NCBI RefSeq assembly: GCF_021654115.1
Contig: NZ_JAIWJF010000002.1
Coordinates: forward strand, 310,001-374,000
Direction of reading: 5' to 3'
Source of the DNA: Furfurilactobacillus milii
GTDB taxonomy: Bacteria > Bacillota > Bacilli > Lactobacillales > Lactobacillaceae
DNA: 64,000 nt
Shown here: piece after piece, positions 17,163-26,434 of the stretch
Position numbering within the stretch: the first letter of the stretch is position 1
Layout: every line of letters starts with the position of its first letter
Notes under the pieces: generated by a model
Databases searched by the model: none
Seen by the model: the letters and a program-made list of their open reading frames with translations, nothing else
Told to the model about the DNA's origin: nothing
Made by a program: the position numbers and the translations under genes

Positions 17163-18100
17163 TGCGACATTTACAAAGAAAAGTTTGGTCATTAGTCATT
17201 GTTGCGCTAGCTGGTGTGATGCTTTTGAGTGGCTGTGGTTTTCCCGGTCTCAACAACTCGTCAACAGGGACAGTTCGGATCGCATCCATGTCGACAACGG
17301 AATCACAGATCATGGCAGAAATGCTGAAAGATCTGATTGAGCATGACACGAATTATAAGGCAACGATTGTTTCAAACTTGGGTTCAGGTAACGTTACTTT
17401 CAACGCGCAAAAGCGTAACGATGCGGATTTATCTGCGGTGCGTTATACGGGAACGGATTTAGAGTCAATCATGGGTAAAAAGATTGACCGCTCTCGCACG
17501 CAGGCCCAAACGGATGCTTACGTTCATCAATACTTTAAGAAGCATTATCACATGACGTACTTCCCGAGCTATGGATTTGCGGATACTTATGCGTGGATGG
17601 TGACGAAAGAGTATGCCAAAAAGAATCATGTGAATACAGTTAGTGACCTAAAGTCACACGCGAGTCAGATGAAAGTGGGAATTGATCCGATTTGGGAGAA
17701 TCGTCATGGCGACGGTTACGCCGATTTCAAACGGACTTATGGGTTTTCGTTTGGCGATTTGTATCCCATGCAAATTGGTTTGGTTTATGAAGCGTTGTCA
17801 CAAGGTCGGATGGATGCTGTGTTAGGCTATTCTACAGATGGGCGAATTAAGAGTTATAACTTAAAGGTTTTAAAGGACAATAAGAATTTCTTCCCGCCCT
17901 ATAACTGTAGCGTTGTGGCCAATGATGCTGCCTTAAAGAAGTATCCCCAACTGAAGAAGACACTGCGTAAACTGAGCGGCAAAATCAGTTTGAACACGAT
18001 GCAGAAGTTGAATTATGAAGTGGATAATAATCTTGAGGAACCTGCGACGGTTGCCCAACGTTACTTGCATCAACATCATTATTTTGAAGGGGGCCGGTAA
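17162..18100 (+). CDS. opuCC: osmoprotectant-binding lipoprotein
   Basis: Extracytoplasmic solute receptor of the OpuC importer. 312 residues. N-terminal signal with lipobox LLSGC, Cys25 being the lipidated residue. The mature part matches the OpuAC/OsmF substrate-binding family: VRIASMSTTESQIMAEMLKDLIE, then aromatic-rich YFPSYGFADTYAWMVTKEYA, which supplies residues of the cation-binding aromatic cage for quaternary amines, and the FPPYNCSVVAND segment near 240. Overlaps opuCB (TAATG) and is followed at once by opuCD. Confidence 0.93.
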   Translation: MRHLQRKVWSLVIVALAGVMLLSGCGFPGLNNSSTGTVRIASMSTTESQIMAEMLKDLIEHDTNYKATIVSNLGSGNVTFNAQKRNDADLSAVRYTGTDLESIMGKKIDRSRTQAQTDAYVHQYFKKHYHMTYFPSYGFADTYAWMVTKEYAKKNHVNTVSDLKSHASQMKVGIDPIWENRHGDGYADFKRTYGFSFGDLYPMQIGLVYEALSQGRMDAVLGYSTDGRIKSYNLKVLKDNKNFFPPYNCSVVANDAALKKYPQLKKTLRKLSGKISLNTMQKLNYEVDNNLEEPATVAQRYLHQHHYFEGGR

Positions 18101-18101
18101 T

Positions 18102-18782
18102 ATGAGTCAGCTAAATATATGGCAACAATTACTGTATTATTTTGAGCATAATGGCTTATATGTTTTGAGTCAGTTTAACCGACACTTCCTTATTTCGATT
18201 TATGGCGTGTTGTTTGCTGCAATCGTTGGTATTCCGATTGGCATCTTGATTGCCCGTAATCGTCATTTGAGTGGCTGGGTAATCGGAATTGCCAATGTTA
18301 TTCAAACGATTCCGTCTCTAGCAATGTTGTCGGTGTTAATGCTTGGCCTTGGTCTTGGCGTGAATACCGTTATCGTGACAGTGTTTCTGTATGCGTTATT
18401 GCCAATTATCAAAAACACGTATACCGGGATGTTAAACGTTAATCCAGATGTTCTGGATGCCGGCAAGGGGATGGGGATGACCCGTCTTGAAGTGCTGCGT
18501 TACATTGAACTGCCGCTTTCGTTGTCTGTTATTATGGCAGGCATTCGAAACGCTTTAGTGCTGGCAATCGGAATCACTGCGATTGGTTCGTTCGTTGGTG
18601 CTGGTGGTCTTGGTGATATCATTATCAGGGGCACGAACGCCACAAATGGTGGTGCAATCATTTTAGCTGGCGCTTTACCGACCGCTTTAATGGCCATTGT
18701 TTCCGACGCAGTGTTGGGTTGGCTACAAAAGCTATTTGATCCTTCGGCACGACGCAATCATGCGCAGGGTGCAGAAGAGTAG
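18102..18782 (+). CDS. opuCD: osmoprotectant ABC transporter permease, second subunit
   Basis: Second permease of the OpuC importer, 226 residues from the ATG that follows GAAGGGGG; the longer frame upstream lies inside opuCC and is not used. Same layout as OpuCB: EAA-loop GMGMTRLEVLRYIELPLSLSVIMAG and AGGLGDIIIRGTNATNGG. About six membrane helices. It closes the opuCABCD operon. The region after it is gene-free and carries the large structured RNA described below. Confidence 0.93.
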   Translation: MSQLNIWQQLLYYFEHNGLYVLSQFNRHFLISIYGVLFAAIVGIPIGILIARNRHLSGWVIGIANVIQTIPSLAMLSVLMLGLGLGVNTVIVTVFLYALLPIIKNTYTGMLNVNPDVLDAGKGMGMTRLEVLRYIELPLSLSVIMAGIRNALVLAIGITAIGSFVGAGGLGDIIIRGTNATNGGAIILAGALPTALMAIVSDAVLGWLQKLFDPSARRNHAQGAEE

Positions 18783-18825
18783 ACAGTATTTGTAACTTCA
18801 ATAACTAGGCGCGCCACTACTTTAA

Positions 18826-19280
18826 TGAGCGTGGATTACGCTTACGGTTGTCAACATTGATACACCCGCCGTGGGACCGGGTCGAGCCCGAAATTCGCGG
18901 TCTTTCACCTCGCCGTAAAGCCTCGTGAAAATCCGAGTCTTCACGACAGTCCGTTGTGTAAATTCGAGAGAAACATTCGAATTAACACAACTTTCACGGC
19001 TCGGTATCAATGTTGACGCCCTCCGGTTAACAAAGTGACAGGTTTGCGTGCAAAATATGTAAATGGAAATTTGTAGAATTTTAACTCTTGTAGTAGTGGA
19101 GCTGACCGGAAACAGAGTTCCGTGTCGGCAACACTTGGCGGCGAGAATTTAACCGCTTAGTGTTGCGGGATGACTTATGAGACGTGGTTTGACGGCTCAT
19201 AATCAAGGGAGAAAACCGCGTTTTGTGCGGGTTGAACCCGGTCCCATGGAACGGCGTTTCCGATTAGCGTAACGGCTGCT
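18826..19280 (+). ncRNA. candidate large structured non-coding RNA with pseudoknot
   Basis: No gene is seen between opuCD and the serine hydrolase gene (633 bases), but the stretch is packed with paired helices. Seen: closing helix TTACGCT (18836-18842) with AGCGTAA (19266-19272); helix A GTCAACATTGATAC (18850-18863) with its exact complement (19004-19017), 14 of 14; helix B 18869-18890 with 19228-19249, 20 of 22 pairs including two G-U; hairpins at 18954-18990 (13 of 14 pairs), 19101-19129, 19128-19166 and 19172-19204. A and B cross, which makes a pseudoknot. Four G-U pairs in the plus-strand reading would be A-C mismatches on the minus strand, so the RNA is most likely plus strand. Size and ornate shape recall ROOL or GOLLD RNAs, but I cannot confirm a match. 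No clear promoter or terminator is visible. Confidence 0.7.
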
Positions 19281-19415
19281 ACATTACTATGATTTAGCTA
19301 CTAGGAAATTCAGGATTTTTAGCTAATGAGGATTGTTATTTAAATTGAGTGCTAGGCGTTGTTGTTCACTGAAGTAGTTGACGACAGCGCCTTTTATTGA
19401 AAAAGGTGACAGTAA

Positions 19416-20423
19416 ATGCGTGATTACAAACAAACGCAACGTGTAATTCAGGACTTGTTGGATGACCAGATTGTACCCGGGGTCAGTTACGCGTTGATCG
19501 ATGGCTCAGAAGTGTACCAAAAGGTGAAGGGTGATGCCCAGTGGTGGCCTGAACATGAACCGTTAAAAACGGGGATGCTGTACGATTTGGCCTCGTTGAC
19601 TAAGGTAGTTGGTACCACGACGGCATTATTACAATTAGTTGAGCAAGGTCAGCTTAGTGTCGATGATAAATTGGCCCAGTTCGTTCCTGGATGGCATGAT
19701 AAACGCATTTCACTACGGGATCTGCTGACGCATACGTCGGCGGTTGCGGGATACATTCCACATCGTAATGAGTTGCCCGCCAATCAGCTTAAACAAGCGT
19801 TATTACAGTTGCCAGTCGGTGACACGTTTGAACAGCGCGACCATTATACCGATATTGGCCTGATTTTTATTGGCTATGTGTTGGAAGCCGTGTATCATCA
19901 ACCAGTGCAACAGATTATTGAGGAACACGTTTTGAAACCGCTGAAAATGGTTGCGGCGACATTTACACCAGATCCGTCAAACAGTGTGCCAACCGAATTG
20001 ACTCAACAAGGTCTGATTCGCGGACGTGTTCATGATCCGAAAGCCGCTATTTTAGGCAAGCATTGCGGCTCTGCTGGGTTGTTTGCGTCATTAGCTGATA
20101 TGACAACTTTTGCACAGTGGTTTTTAAGTGATCGTGACGACGTCTTGGCTGCCAAGACGCGTGACTTGTTGCGGACAGATCAAACACCATCGCACGACTT
20201 GGGCCGTTCATTAGGGTGGAATTTATTAGCGAGTTCGGATAACACACATTTGGTCAGTTTTCACACGGGGTTTACCGGCACCATCATCATTTTGGATCGG
20301 GTTACGAAACAGGGGTTAGTGTTATTGACAAATCGAGTGCATCCGAGCCAAAAAAATCACCGCTTTATTGAGTGGCGACCGTCGTTATACCGAACCTTTT
20401 TGGATGAAGTTGCTGGTGGTTAA
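19416..20423 (+). CDS. beta-lactamase-family serine hydrolase
   Basis: Class C beta-lactamase/penicillin-binding-like serine hydrolase (Pfam Beta-lactamase fold), 335 residues, no signal peptide or membrane anchor, so probably cytoplasmic esterase or peptidase rather than a resistance enzyme. Catalytic S60-L-T-K63 in DLASLTKVVGT, second motif Tyr144 in HYTDIG, third motif HTG at 283-285. LSLRDLLTHTSA-type sequence (ISLRDLLTHTSAVAGY) is characteristic. AAAGGTG precedes the ATG. The gene stands alone between the structured RNA and manA. Substrate is unknown. Confidence 0.85.
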   Translation: MRDYKQTQRVIQDLLDDQIVPGVSYALIDGSEVYQKVKGDAQWWPEHEPLKTGMLYDLASLTKVVGTTTALLQLVEQGQLSVDDKLAQFVPGWHDKRISLRDLLTHTSAVAGYIPHRNELPANQLKQALLQLPVGDTFEQRDHYTDIGLIFIGYVLEAVYHQPVQQIIEEHVLKPLKMVAATFTPDPSNSVPTELTQQGLIRGRVHDPKAAILGKHCGSAGLFASLADMTTFAQWFLSDRDDVLAAKTRDLLRTDQTPSHDLGRSLGWNLLASSDNTHLVSFHTGFTGTIIILDRVTKQGLVLLTNRVHPSQKNHRFIEWRPSLYRTFLDEVAGG

Positions 20424-20514
20424 AATAACGGCCGACACACTGTGCTAAACTGAAAGAAGTGTATAGCCCAGCTGTGGGTTAAATCCAAATTAATTACAAT
20501 TAGGGGTGCGTTTG

Positions 20515-21480
20515 ATGACTGAACCAATGTTTATGATTCCAGTGTTCCATGAAAAAATTTGGGGTGGCACTGGTCTTCACGACCGCTTTAATTATGATAT
20601 TCCAACGGATCACACCGGTGAAGCGTGGGCCATTTCTGCTCATCCACATGGTCCCGCAACGGTTGTAAATGGTGAATTCAAAGGTGAATCATTGGACACG
20701 ATTTGGGCTCAGCATCGTGAAGTATTTGGCAATGCTAAGGGTGATGTGTTCCCATTATTGACAAAAATTTTGGATGCCCACGAGGACCTGTCAGTGCAAG
20801 TTCATCCAGACGACGCTTATGCGGAAGAGCATGAGCATGAACTTGGCAAAACTGAGTGTTGGTACGTGATTGCCGCAGAACCGGGTGCAAAACTTTATTA
20901 CGGTCATCATGCACAAACTCGTGAACAACTCGCTGACTGGATCAATAATGACCAGTGGGACAAGTTGTTCCGAACAGTACCGGTGAAGGCCGGCGATTTC
21001 TTCTATGTTCCTAGTGGCACGATCCATGCGCTCGGCGCTGGGATCATGGTGCTTGAAACACAGCAGAGTTCGGACACAACGTACCGTGTTTACGATTGGG
21101 ACCGGACGGATGCTAAGGGTCGCAAACGCCCATTACACAAGCAACAAAGTATCGATGTGACCACGGTACCGCACGTTGATCCAAAGCTTGATATTACAAA
21201 AACAACAGTTGGCAAGGCCACAATCACAAAGTTCGTTGCCTCTGAATTCTTTGCGGTTTATGAATGGCGGACAAACGGTGGAGAAGCCCACTTTAGTCGT
21301 GGCAAGGCGCCTTACACTTTGGCATCTGTACTTGATGGCCGTGGTGAACTGATTGTTCCCGGTGAGCAGCCATACACCCTGGTTAAGGGAATGCACTTCA
21401 TTATTCCGTTTGGCATCAAGGAATGGACCGTTAAAGGTGATGTGCAAATCATCGCCAGCGAACCCGGCGCTAAGGCTTAG
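20515..21480 (+). CDS. manA: mannose-6-phosphate isomerase, class I
   Basis: Zinc enzyme converting mannose 6-phosphate to fructose 6-phosphate. 321 residues from the ATG six bases after AGGGGTG; a GTG three codons upstream overlaps the ribosome binding site. IWGGTGL near 15, LSVQVHPDD at 92-100 with the zinc His, Glu114 in GKTECWYV, and YVPSGTIHALGAG near 165-177 with another zinc His. This is the short Bacillus/Lactobacillus type. Single gene with a terminator after it. Together with pgi it feeds mannose into fructose 6-phosphate. Confidence 0.95.
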   Translation: MTEPMFMIPVFHEKIWGGTGLHDRFNYDIPTDHTGEAWAISAHPHGPATVVNGEFKGESLDTIWAQHREVFGNAKGDVFPLLTKILDAHEDLSVQVHPDDAYAEEHEHELGKTECWYVIAAEPGAKLYYGHHAQTREQLADWINNDQWDKLFRTVPVKAGDFFYVPSGTIHALGAGIMVLETQQSSDTTYRVYDWDRTDAKGRKRPLHKQQSIDVTTVPHVDPKLDITKTTVGKATITKFVASEFFAVYEWRTNGGEAHFSRGKAPYTLASVLDGRGELIVPGEQPYTLVKGMHFIIPFGIKEWTVKGDVQIIASEPGAKA

Positions 21481-21547
21481 TGCTGATTAAAGTTCACAAT
21501 CGCTGTCACTGGAAGTAGCATTAATTGAACAATTGAGAAGTCAACCG

Positions 21548-21578
21548 GACCTGTTACTAACATGTAGCAGGTCTTTTT
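21548..21578 (+). terminator. intrinsic terminator after manA
   Basis: Stem GACCTGTTAC / GTAGCAGGTC (one G-T pair) with a six-base loop, then TTTTTG. Confidence 0.85.
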
Positions 21579-21832
21579 GTGTACCCATCAATCAAGCGTA
21601 AAAGCTAATTTTGCCAAGTAAACCTATTCGGAAAATAGTGGTTTTAGTGATTAGCGACGGGAACTAAATTAAATCAACCGAACTTACCAATTGAAATAAA
21701 GAAATTAATGTTTGCATCGAAAATGTAGTTATCATTGATGGCTGTCATTTTTGAAAATGGGTAGGCTACATGGTGAATCTGATATTTAAGCAGGTTCAGT
21801 GAGACTGACAAAGGGACAAGAAGGTGACAATT
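21579..21832. other. gene-free stretch
   Basis: About 250 AT-rich bases between the manA terminator and the next gene. I see no convincing open frame, repeat or strong promoter in it. Confidence 0.5.
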
Positions 21833-22252
21833 ATGCCAAGTTCGGCACTTAATCAACTTATGATGATGTATGAACGAATGAAGCAGCTCGTGGAACACGA
21901 CACGTTAACAGATGATGTCGCGGCGCAGTATCAGCATCAACTCGCCGGTGTTGTGATTGACGATGACGTGGCACCTGCTGAGCAACAATTCCTAAAGGGA
22001 CTACAGAATAATATTTCCGCGATGCTGGCGGCTGTCGGTCACCATAGCATTTTTCTGACAGTCATTAATGATGATGGGTCTTTTTCACCGTTTGAAATCA
22101 ATGTCACAGATATGATTCATCTGCGTGAGACGGACTTAGATTTATATAATCGATTGCAAGACGATGCGTTTATTTATCAAACGCAGCATTTGGACGGACC
22201 GGCGGCATTAGCGTTGTTCCAACGGGCACCGTGGTCGGCAGGCTCACAGTAA
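21833..22252 (+). CDS. hypothetical protein, 139 aa
   Basis: Not recognised. The ATG six bases after AAGGTG is taken; a GTG three codons upstream overlaps it. The protein is acidic and soluble: an N-terminal helical half (LNQLMMMYERMKQLVEHDTLTDDV), a middle part with HHSIFLTVINDDGSFSPFEINVTDMI, and a helical end. No membrane segment. The amino acid permease gene starts 12 bases after the stop, so the two are surely cotranscribed and this protein may act with the transporter; that is inference. Confidence 0.65.
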   Translation: MPSSALNQLMMMYERMKQLVEHDTLTDDVAAQYQHQLAGVVIDDDVAPAEQQFLKGLQNNISAMLAAVGHHSIFLTVINDDGSFSPFEINVTDMIHLRETDLDLYNRLQDDAFIYQTQHLDGPAALALFQRAPWSAGSQ

Positions 22253-22264
22253 GGGGGCATCTGT

Positions 22265-23623
22265 ATGGCACAACAACAACTGGCGCGTAATCTGCGCAAT
22301 CGCCAAATTCAGCTGATTGCAATTGGTGGCACCATCGGCACTGGCCTGTTTTTAGGATCTGGCCGTGCCATCCATTTGGCGGGACCGTCAATTCTCCTGA
22401 GTTATATGTTAACGGGGGTAGTCACGTTTATCATCATGCGTGCGCTAGGCGAAGTGCTTCTTTCTGATGAACGATTTAATTCATTTGTCGATTTTATTCG
22501 CCAATATTTAGGAGAGACGGCTGGCTTTATCGCAGGGTGGACATACTGGCTGTGTTGGCTAGTGACGGCGATGGTCGAACTGACTGCTGTTGGGCTTTAC
22601 TTTCGATTCTGGTGGCCTTCGCTGCCTCAATGGTTACCAGGGCTCGTATTGTTGCTGGTTTTGCTGGGACTGAACCTAATCACAGTTCGTTTGTTCGGTG
22701 AAACGGAATTTTGGTTTGCTTTGATCAAAGTGGCGGCCATCATCTTATTGATTATCATTGGTACGGTCATGATTGTCATGCATGTCAGAACGGCTAACGG
22801 GGTCGTTGGTTTGCAGAATCTGGTCAGTCATGGTGGGCTGATGCCAAACGGCTGGCGTGGCTTCGTGACCGCGTTGCCAATGGTTGTCTTCAGTTTTGCT
22901 GGCATTGAATTAATCGGTCTCACCGCTGCTGAAACGAAAGACCCCCGAAAGATTCTCCCCAAGGCAATCAATGAACTGCCGGTAAGAATCATTTTGTTTT
23001 ACGTCGGTGCACTATTCATTATCATGACGATCATTCCGTGGACGGTGGCCAATGCGAACCAAAGCCCGTTTGTTCAAGTATTCGCAGCTGCTAGAATACC
23101 GGCCGCCGCCAGCATTATTAATTTTGTGGTTATCACTGCGGCAGCATCGGCTTGTAACAGTGCGCTGTTTTCGACCGGTCGGATGCTTTATACCTTGACG
23201 AATCGCTATCATGGTCGAGGAATTGCTAAGCTGGGCCGTTTATCTAAGACACAGGTGCCGGGCAACGCACTGACCTTTTCGGCGGGAATTATCGTCATTG
23301 CATTAATTTTAAATGGCATCATTCCCAACCAAATCTTTACGATTTTGGCAACGATGTCGACTACTTGTTTCTTGTTTGTCTGGGTCATGATTGTTGTGGC
23401 TCATTTGCGATACCGGCAGAAGGTAGGTGTCGGTGACGGGACGTTTTTGACGCCCTTAACACCTGTAAGTGACTATTTCGTACTGGGCTTTTTGGCATTT
23501 GTTGTCATTGTGATGTTATTTAATGCGTTAACAATTGTGTCAGTCTTTGTTGTCGGTGGTTGGCTGGTTTTGCTGTTTATCATCAAACGAACAAAGACAG
23601 ACATTATTCGACGGACGAAATAA
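22265..23623 (+). CDS. amino acid permease (APC superfamily, AAT family)
   Basis: Amino acid/proton symporter with about 12 membrane helices, 452 residues. The N-terminal family signature reads RNRQIQLIAIGGTIGTGLFLGSG (helix 1, with the unwound GGTIGTG substrate site), followed by GPSILLSYMLTGVVTFIIMRALGE, and the loop FAGIELIGLTAAETKDPRKILPKAIN near 215-240. These fit the AAT branch that includes GABA, lysine and D-Ala/Gly carriers. Specificity cannot be read. Second gene of a unit with the 139-residue hypothetical; GGGGGC precedes the ATG. Confidence 0.9.
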   Translation: MAQQQLARNLRNRQIQLIAIGGTIGTGLFLGSGRAIHLAGPSILLSYMLTGVVTFIIMRALGEVLLSDERFNSFVDFIRQYLGETAGFIAGWTYWLCWLVTAMVELTAVGLYFRFWWPSLPQWLPGLVLLLVLLGLNLITVRLFGETEFWFALIKVAAIILLIIIGTVMIVMHVRTANGVVGLQNLVSHGGLMPNGWRGFVTALPMVVFSFAGIELIGLTAAETKDPRKILPKAINELPVRIILFYVGALFIIMTIIPWTVANANQSPFVQVFAAARIPAAASIINFVVITAAASACNSALFSTGRMLYTLTNRYHGRGIAKLGRLSKTQVPGNALTFSAGIIVIALILNGIIPNQIFTILATMSTTCFLFVWVMIVVAHLRYRQKVGVGDGTFLTPLTPVSDYFVLGFLAFVVIVMLFNALTIVSVFVVGGWLVLLFIIKRTKTDIIRRTK

Positions 23624-23671
23624 CGCGCAATGTAAGCAACAATGCCGGTTTATGAATGGGAGGAAATCAAC

Positions 23672-24256
23672 ATGGCATTTGTTCAATTAAAGGATCATAA
23701 ATCACGTTACTTATGGATTCCAGACGACTATACTTTGATTTCAACTGAATCGCATGAACGGAACGGCGAACCAATCACGATTGAACGCTATCAAGAGCAG
23801 CCAACGTTTTTATTACATGGTGCACAGGTAACCACTATCTATGCAAACGATGGTCAGGACTTACAAAGTTACCACAACTATACACAGGCACCTGATCAGC
23901 CATTGCCGGGCACTCAGGAGGCAGAGAAGTTGGCCGAAGATGTTTGGACCGATACGGATCCAGATTTTGCGCGCGGTCTATCTTTGCTGGTTGTGGAAAA
24001 TCAGCAACGTTCTTATGTGAACGCTAATGGCGAGGAGCACCAGTTCCCAGTTTTGTGGGTCAAATTCGCTCATGAGAATGGGTCGTATAATTGGGTCACG
24101 GTTGCTGGCGGTAACAAGATTGTTGAAGTTGAGCGTAATTCCGAATGGGATTACTTTGGTGGTCGCCGTGCTACAGAAGAGTGGGACAACGACGACTGGG
24201 TCCAGGCTCGAAATGGTGAACGGCCACAGTTGGCTGCACCACATGCGAGAGCATAG
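23672..24256 (+). CDS. hypothetical protein, 194 aa
   Basis: Not recognised. Start at the ATG eight bases after GGGAGGA; ten further codons are open upstream. It is an acidic, Trp/Asn/Gln-rich soluble protein with no signal sequence, about 17 aromatic residues in the second half and a repeated WD/W-acidic pattern (ATEEWDNDDWVQ). The first half (RYLWIPDDYTLISTESHERNG) looks strand-rich. It follows the permease gene after about 50 bases on the same strand. A strong bidirectional terminator comes next. Confidence 0.7.
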   Translation: MAFVQLKDHKSRYLWIPDDYTLISTESHERNGEPITIERYQEQPTFLLHGAQVTTIYANDGQDLQSYHNYTQAPDQPLPGTQEAEKLAEDVWTDTDPDFARGLSLLVVENQQRSYVNANGEEHQFPVLWVKFAHENGSYNWVTVAGGNKIVEVERNSEWDYFGGRRATEEWDNDDWVQARNGERPQLAAPHARA

Positions 24257-24302
24257 ATAGTTGTCAAAGTGTTTGTTTTGAAACTTGGCTTTAGCGTAAC
24301 GT

Positions 24303-24342
24303 AAAAACGACACAGCGTGATTTTTCACGCTGTGTCGTTTTT
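24303..24342. terminator. bidirectional terminator, 18-bp stem
   Basis: AAAAACGACACAGCGTGA pairs perfectly with TCACGCTGTGTCGTTTTT around a four-base loop. It separates the plus-strand hypothetical from the gatD/murT unit. Confidence 0.93.
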
Positions 24343-24365
24343 AGTTGTTTGAATTCTTGTAAACG

Positions 24366-25073
24366 TTAGAACGTTGCTGGAATAACCATGTTTTCCCGTT
24401 CACTAAAATCTTGGTCTGGATACTTGCGCTTTAATGCGGCGACTAGCAGATGTTTAGCAATGTCACCGTTCCGAGTCAGGATGGGACCGTGAAAGTAGGT
24501 GCCATAGACATTTTTGTAGTGGACACCTTCAGTGCCATCCGCACCGTTGTTACCAGCACCTTCAGAGACAACTCCTAGTGGCGCCTCATCCTTACCAAGA
24601 AATGTCATTCCTTGATGATTTTCAAAGCCATGATAGACTTCACCAGTTTGTTCATCTTTGATAATCGTATCGCCGATAAAACGATGGTCATGTTGATTCT
24701 TCGTATAGTGGCTCATAGACTTGGTTCCAGTAATCCGCTCGCCATCTGCACCAATATAATATTGGCCCAGTAATTGAAAGCCGCCGCAGATAGCTAGGGT
24801 AGGGCCGCCGTCTTCGATAAAGTCGGTAATAGCTGCCGCCTTTGTTGGTAGGTCTTTAGCCACGATGGTTTGCTCGAAATCTTGTCCACCGCCAAAGAAA
24901 ACAATATCAAAATCATTAGGATCAAATGGATCACCGAGACTGACCAACTTAGTCGTCACATCAGCGTCCATTTTTTTGGCGTAATACTGCATTGCTAAAA
25001 TATTACCGACGTCACCATAGGTATTCATCAGATCGCCGTAAAGATGGGCGATTGTTAAATGATAGTTAGCCAT
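24366..25073 (-). CDS. gatD: lipid II isoglutaminyl synthase, glutamine amidotransferase subunit
   Basis: Releases ammonia from glutamine for MurT, so that D-Glu of lipid II is amidated to D-isoglutamine, needed for efficient cross-linking in many Gram-positives. 235 residues, CobB/CobQ-like class I glutaminase: nucleophile Cys96 in [14 protein letters not shown] and a His near 191 in [10 protein letters not shown]-terminal [19 protein letters not shown] is typical of GatD. Its ATG shares a base with the murT stop (TAATG). Shares a terminator with the convergent gene. Confidence 0.93.
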   Translation of the reverse strand: MANYHLTIAHLYGDLMNTYGDVGNILAMQYYAKKMDADVTTKLVSLGDPFDPNDFDIVFFGGGQDFEQTIVAKDLPTKAAAITDFIEDGGPTLAICGGFQLLGQYYIGADGERITGTKSMSHYTKNQHDHRFIGDTIIKDEQTGEVYHGFENHQGMTFLGKDEAPLGVVSEGAGNNGADGTEGVHYKNVYGTYFHGPILTRNGDIAKHLLVAALKRKYPDQDFSERENMVIPATF

Positions 25074-26434
25074 TAAGCACCCATTCCTTCCTTTATCAAA
25101 CCTTCATTGGCTAATTGTTTACGTAATTGTAGCACGGCTGTATAGGTTGCCAGTACATACACTTTTTTTGTTGGCAGTTCCTTGATCTTGGCAGTGACCT
25201 TAGTTAAGTCAGGTTCAATCATCGGTTGATCGATACCAGCCACCTTGAGTCGGAACGTAATGTCTTTATAGCGCTCGCCACCGGTCAAAAATGCCTTTAT
25301 TTTGGGATTCTCGCCAGTACCGGCAGTACCAAGCTTTTCAAACTCACCATCCCAGATCCAACTAGTATCAATACCGTCAGCATAATTGGCGTTGAGTAAG
25401 CCGACGAATGAGAAGTCCTCAGGTTCCGTTAAAATCATGTCGATAACCTGGTTCACACCAACGGGATTCTTAATTAAAATCAAGGTAACGTCTTTATCGC
25501 CGACGTGAACGACCTCTTGGCGGCCGAAGACGCGTTCATCACTGGTGAAAGCTTGGCGAATTTGAGCAGGTTCTACATTGAGAAAACGACCAACGGCGTA
25601 CGCGGCGAGCGCGTTATAGATATTGTATAAACCACCGATGCCGATCTTAAATGGTTCCCCATCCAAATCAAACGTTGATGCAGTTGGTGTCATGGCACCT
25701 AATTTAGTAACTGCATAGTTAAGTTCTGGACGGTGGAAACCACAGTTAGGGCAGAAGTAATCGCCTAAGTTACCGTAAGTCATAAAATGATAGTGCAAAA
25801 CGTGCTGACACTTTGGACACAGGATGCCATCCGTATTCGTCGGTGCCTTCATATCACCTTGTGGGAGGTGATTGAAGCCGTAGTAAATTTTGGGGTTAGG
25901 CAGATCAACTGAGTTAAAGAGTTGAGCGTCACCATTCGCAATGATAGTCGCTTCAGGTGCAAGCCGCACGCCATCAATAATCTTTTTGTACGTCGTGTAA
26001 ATTTCACCATAACGATCCATTTGATCACGGAAAATGTTGGTGAACACAAACGCAATGGGCTTAATGTAGCGCGTTACTTTAATAACGTTTGCTTCATCCA
26101 CTTCCAAGACAGCTAGTGGCCGTTGCCCCCGTGACCGTTTGGCATGAAGAAATGTGCCGACAATACCTTGTTCCATATTTGAACCAGTGGGATTTGTCAA
26201 AACATGATCGTATTTTTCGCGTAAAACACGCACGGTTAGGGCAGTCGTCAGTGTCTTTCCGTTTGTTCCAGTAATCACGATGACATCATAATTTTGACCC
26301 AAATGTTTCAAAATTTCGGGGTCAATCCGAGCTGCTAGTTTGCCAGGCAATGATGAACCACCGTGCATAAATGTGTGTAAAAACCAGTATGATGTCTTGC
26401 CAACTGCTGTGGCAACCCCGCTTCGTAATGACAT
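25073..26434 (-). CDS. murT: lipid II isoglutaminyl synthase, Mur ligase-like subunit
   Basis: ATP-dependent Mur-ligase homologue that amidates lipid II with ammonia from GatD. 453 residues. P-loop [11 protein letters not shown] at 55-65, and a cysteine zinc ribbon typical of MurT inserted in the middle domain: CPKC near 206 and CPNC near 227. C-terminal DUF1727 region ([17 protein letters not shown]). AAAGGAG precedes the ATG. First gene of the murT-gatD pair, divergent from tdk. Confidence 0.94.
   Translation of the reverse strand: MSLRSGVATAVGKTSYWFLHTFMHGGSSLPGKLAARIDPEILKHLGQNYDVIVITGTNGKTLTTALTVRVLREKYDHVLTNPTGSNMEQGIVGTFLHAKRSRGQRPLAVLEVDEANVIKVTRYIKPIAFVFTNIFRDQMDRYGEIYTTYKKIIDGVRLAPEATIIANGDAQLFNSVDLPNPKIYYGFNHLPQGDMKAPTNTDGILCPKCQHVLHYHFMTYGNLGDYFCPNCGFHRPELNYAVTKLGAMTPTASTFDLDGEPFKIGIGGLYNIYNALAAYAVGRFLNVEPAQIRQAFTSDERVFGRQEVVHVGDKDVTLILIKNPVGVNQVIDMILTEPEDFSFVGLLNANYADGIDTSWIWDGEFEKLGTAGTGENPKIKAFLTGGERYKDITFRLKVAGIDQPMIEPDLTKVTAKIKELPTKKVYVLATYTAVLQLRKQLANEGLIKEGMGA

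Noticed and set aside
18822-19010. 62-codon minus-strand open frame in the opuCD-hydrolase gap
   Set aside because: No ribosome binding site, and the bases are accounted for by paired RNA helices.
18783-19415. Group II intron, RNase P RNA or tmRNA as explanation of the structured region
   Set aside because: No domain V-like catalytic hairpin, no RNase P core (GAGGAAAGTCC-like) and no tRNA-like CCA end or tag reading frame were found.
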